From positions 1 to 5,747 of the forward strand of contig CANNEJ010000119.1 of the NCBI GenBank assembly GCA_947503585.1: a stretch of 5,747 bases of DNA, in the 5' to 3' direction. A program made the position numbers and the translations under genes. The notes below the pieces were generated by a model. The model worked only from the letters and a program-made list of their open reading frames with translations. It ran no database searches and was not told the DNA's origin. Position 1 is the first letter of the stretch, and each line of letters begins with the position of its first letter. Below are positions 4,884-5,747 of the stretch, one piece after another. The DNA is from Anaerolineales bacterium (GTDB lineage: Bacteria; Chloroflexota; Anaerolineae; Anaerolineales; UBA11657).

Positions 4884-5747
4884 ATGTTACGGACACTAAA
4901 CGAAACAAGCAGGCAAATGCGGTTCAAGGCGGACCTGCCGGATATGCTACTGGAGGTGCACCAGACTTTTGTTGCACAGCGGGTGGCCGATGTTTCTGCG
5001 GCGGTTTGTGCGGCACTTGAGGGAAGCGGTTTGTTGGCGCTGGTCCAACCCGGAGAAACGGTAGCGGTGGGGGTTGGTTCGCGCGGCATCGCGAATATCG
5101 CCGCGATTGCACACGCAACTGTGGACCGCCTCAAAGCCCACGGAGCCCAGCCGTTTATTGTTGCTGTGATGGGCAGCCACGGCGGCGCCACCAGCGCCGG
5201 CCAAACCGAGTTGTTGGAATCCATGGGGGTAACAGAAGCAACAATGGGGTGCGAGTTGCGCGTCACGATGGACGTGCAGGCGGTGGGCCGCATCCCGGGC
5301 GGCCCCGAATTGCACCAGGACATCCATAGCGCTGCTGCAAACCACACAATTCTGCTCAGCCGAATTAAGCCACACACAGACTTCCACGGCAAACTGGAAA
5401 GCGGGCCGGCAAAGATGGAGGTGATTGGTTTGGGGAAGCAGCGCGGAGCAGAAATGATGCACGCTTATGGCACCAGTGGCTTCCAGCGCTTTTTGGCGCC
5501 GGCCGCCCGGGTGTATGCTGCCAACACAAACGTGCGCGGGGCCATCGCCATTATTGAGAACGCGCACGAGGACACAGCCGAAATCGTCTGGCTGGCCGCA
5601 AAAGAAATTGGCACCGAAACTGAAGAGTTGCTGCTGCGCAAAGCCAAGTCTCTGATGGCCAGCCTGCCGTTTGCTGCCATGGATGTACTGGTAATGCGCG
5701 AACTGGGCAAGAACATCAGCGGCACCGGCATGGACACAAATGTGATC
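4884..5747 (+). CDS. LarA-superfamily (lactate racemase-like, nickel-pincer) protein, 3'-partial
   Basis: The frame is open from ATG 4884 to the window end, giving 288 residues of what is usually a protein of about 420. It resembles the DUF2088/lactate racemase-like family, whose characterised members use a nickel-pincer nucleotide to racemise or epimerise 2-hydroxy acids. Visible family-like blocks are the glycine-rich GETVAVGVGSRGIANI (57-72), VAVMGSHGGATSAGQ (93-107), LLSRIKPHTDFHG (157-169), AKMEVIGLGKQRGAE (176-190) and, at the cut end, GKNISGTGMDTNVI (275-288). Conserved-looking H99, H164, H168 and K185 are candidates for catalysis or cofactor binding, but I cannot align them with certainty to LarA H108, H174, K184 and H200. 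No signal peptide or membrane segment is seen, so it is probably cytosolic. The cofactor-making genes larB, larC and larE are not in view. The substrate is unknown; I would not call it lactate racemase. It is probably transcribed separately from dnaA, because a terminator lies between them. Confidence 0.8.
   Translation, partial: MLRTLNETSRQMRFKADLPDMLLEVHQTFVAQRVADVSAAVCAALEGSGLLALVQPGETVAVGVGSRGIANIAAIAHATVDRLKAHGAQPFIVAVMGSHGGATSAGQTELLESMGVTEATMGCELRVTMDVQAVGRIPGGPELHQDIHSAAANHTILLSRIKPHTDFHGKLESGPAKMEVIGLGKQRGAEMMHAYGTSGFQRFLAPAARVYAANTNVRGAIAIIENAHEDTAEIVWLAAKEIGTETEELLLRKAKSLMASLPFAAMDVLVMRELGKNISGTGMDTNVI

Noticed and set aside
4844..5567. Minus-strand open frames of 182 and 206 codons opposite the larA-like gene
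   Set aside because: The + strand frame here gives clear family motifs without interruption; these frames are antisense shadows.

Overview
This is a GC-rich chromosomal segment with every recognised gene on the + strand. It most resembles a member of the Chloroflexota (Anaerolineae-like). The main reason is the N-terminal domain of DnaA, whose wording (LGELQLQ, ATFDTWLRGS, then YAKDWLERRL) matches my memory of Chloroflexota DnaA proteins. The fused shikimate kinase/3-dehydroquinate synthase is compatible with that. The taxonomic call is inference from recognition, not from a search.

Left part (2-2749): a tight three-gene cluster. A shikimate kinase-AroB fusion enters from the left edge and is followed by a type II 3-dehydroquinate dehydratase (aroQ). 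Together these provide steps 2 and 3 of the shikimate pathway, plus the tail of the kinase domain for step 5. The third gene is a fold-type I PLP aminotransferase of the 2-aminoadipate/MocR-like group. All three genes share one reading frame, and each junction is a TAA followed by exactly 12 nt, so they are almost certainly cotranscribed.

Middle part (2750-4441): a 357-nt non-coding stretch holds a 29-bp AT-rich palindrome, a good sigma70-type promoter (TTGACT-18-TATACT) and a leader of about 225 nt with several possible stems. It is followed by dnaA, the replication initiator. dnaA ends in a clear intrinsic terminator.

Right part (4442-5747): a 442-nt intergenic region that looks like the replication origin. 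It has two perfect DnaA boxes 21 bp apart, weaker boxes, roughly phased A-tracts, a G-rich stretch with a run of eight Gs, and, at its far end, a DnaA-box-like site followed by triplet repeats (CTA/CGA) and a 33-nt segment of about 24% GC. That end resembles a DnaA-box/DnaA-trio/unwinding-element arrangement. A LarA-superfamily (lactate racemase-like, nickel-pincer enzyme family) gene then begins with a strong Shine-Dalgarno and runs off the right edge.

I saw no tRNA, rRNA, CRISPR array, transposase or phage gene. The most interesting part is the putative oriC between dnaA and the larA-like gene, with no dnaN, recF, gyrB or rpmH in view. I found no protein system that I would call undescribed.
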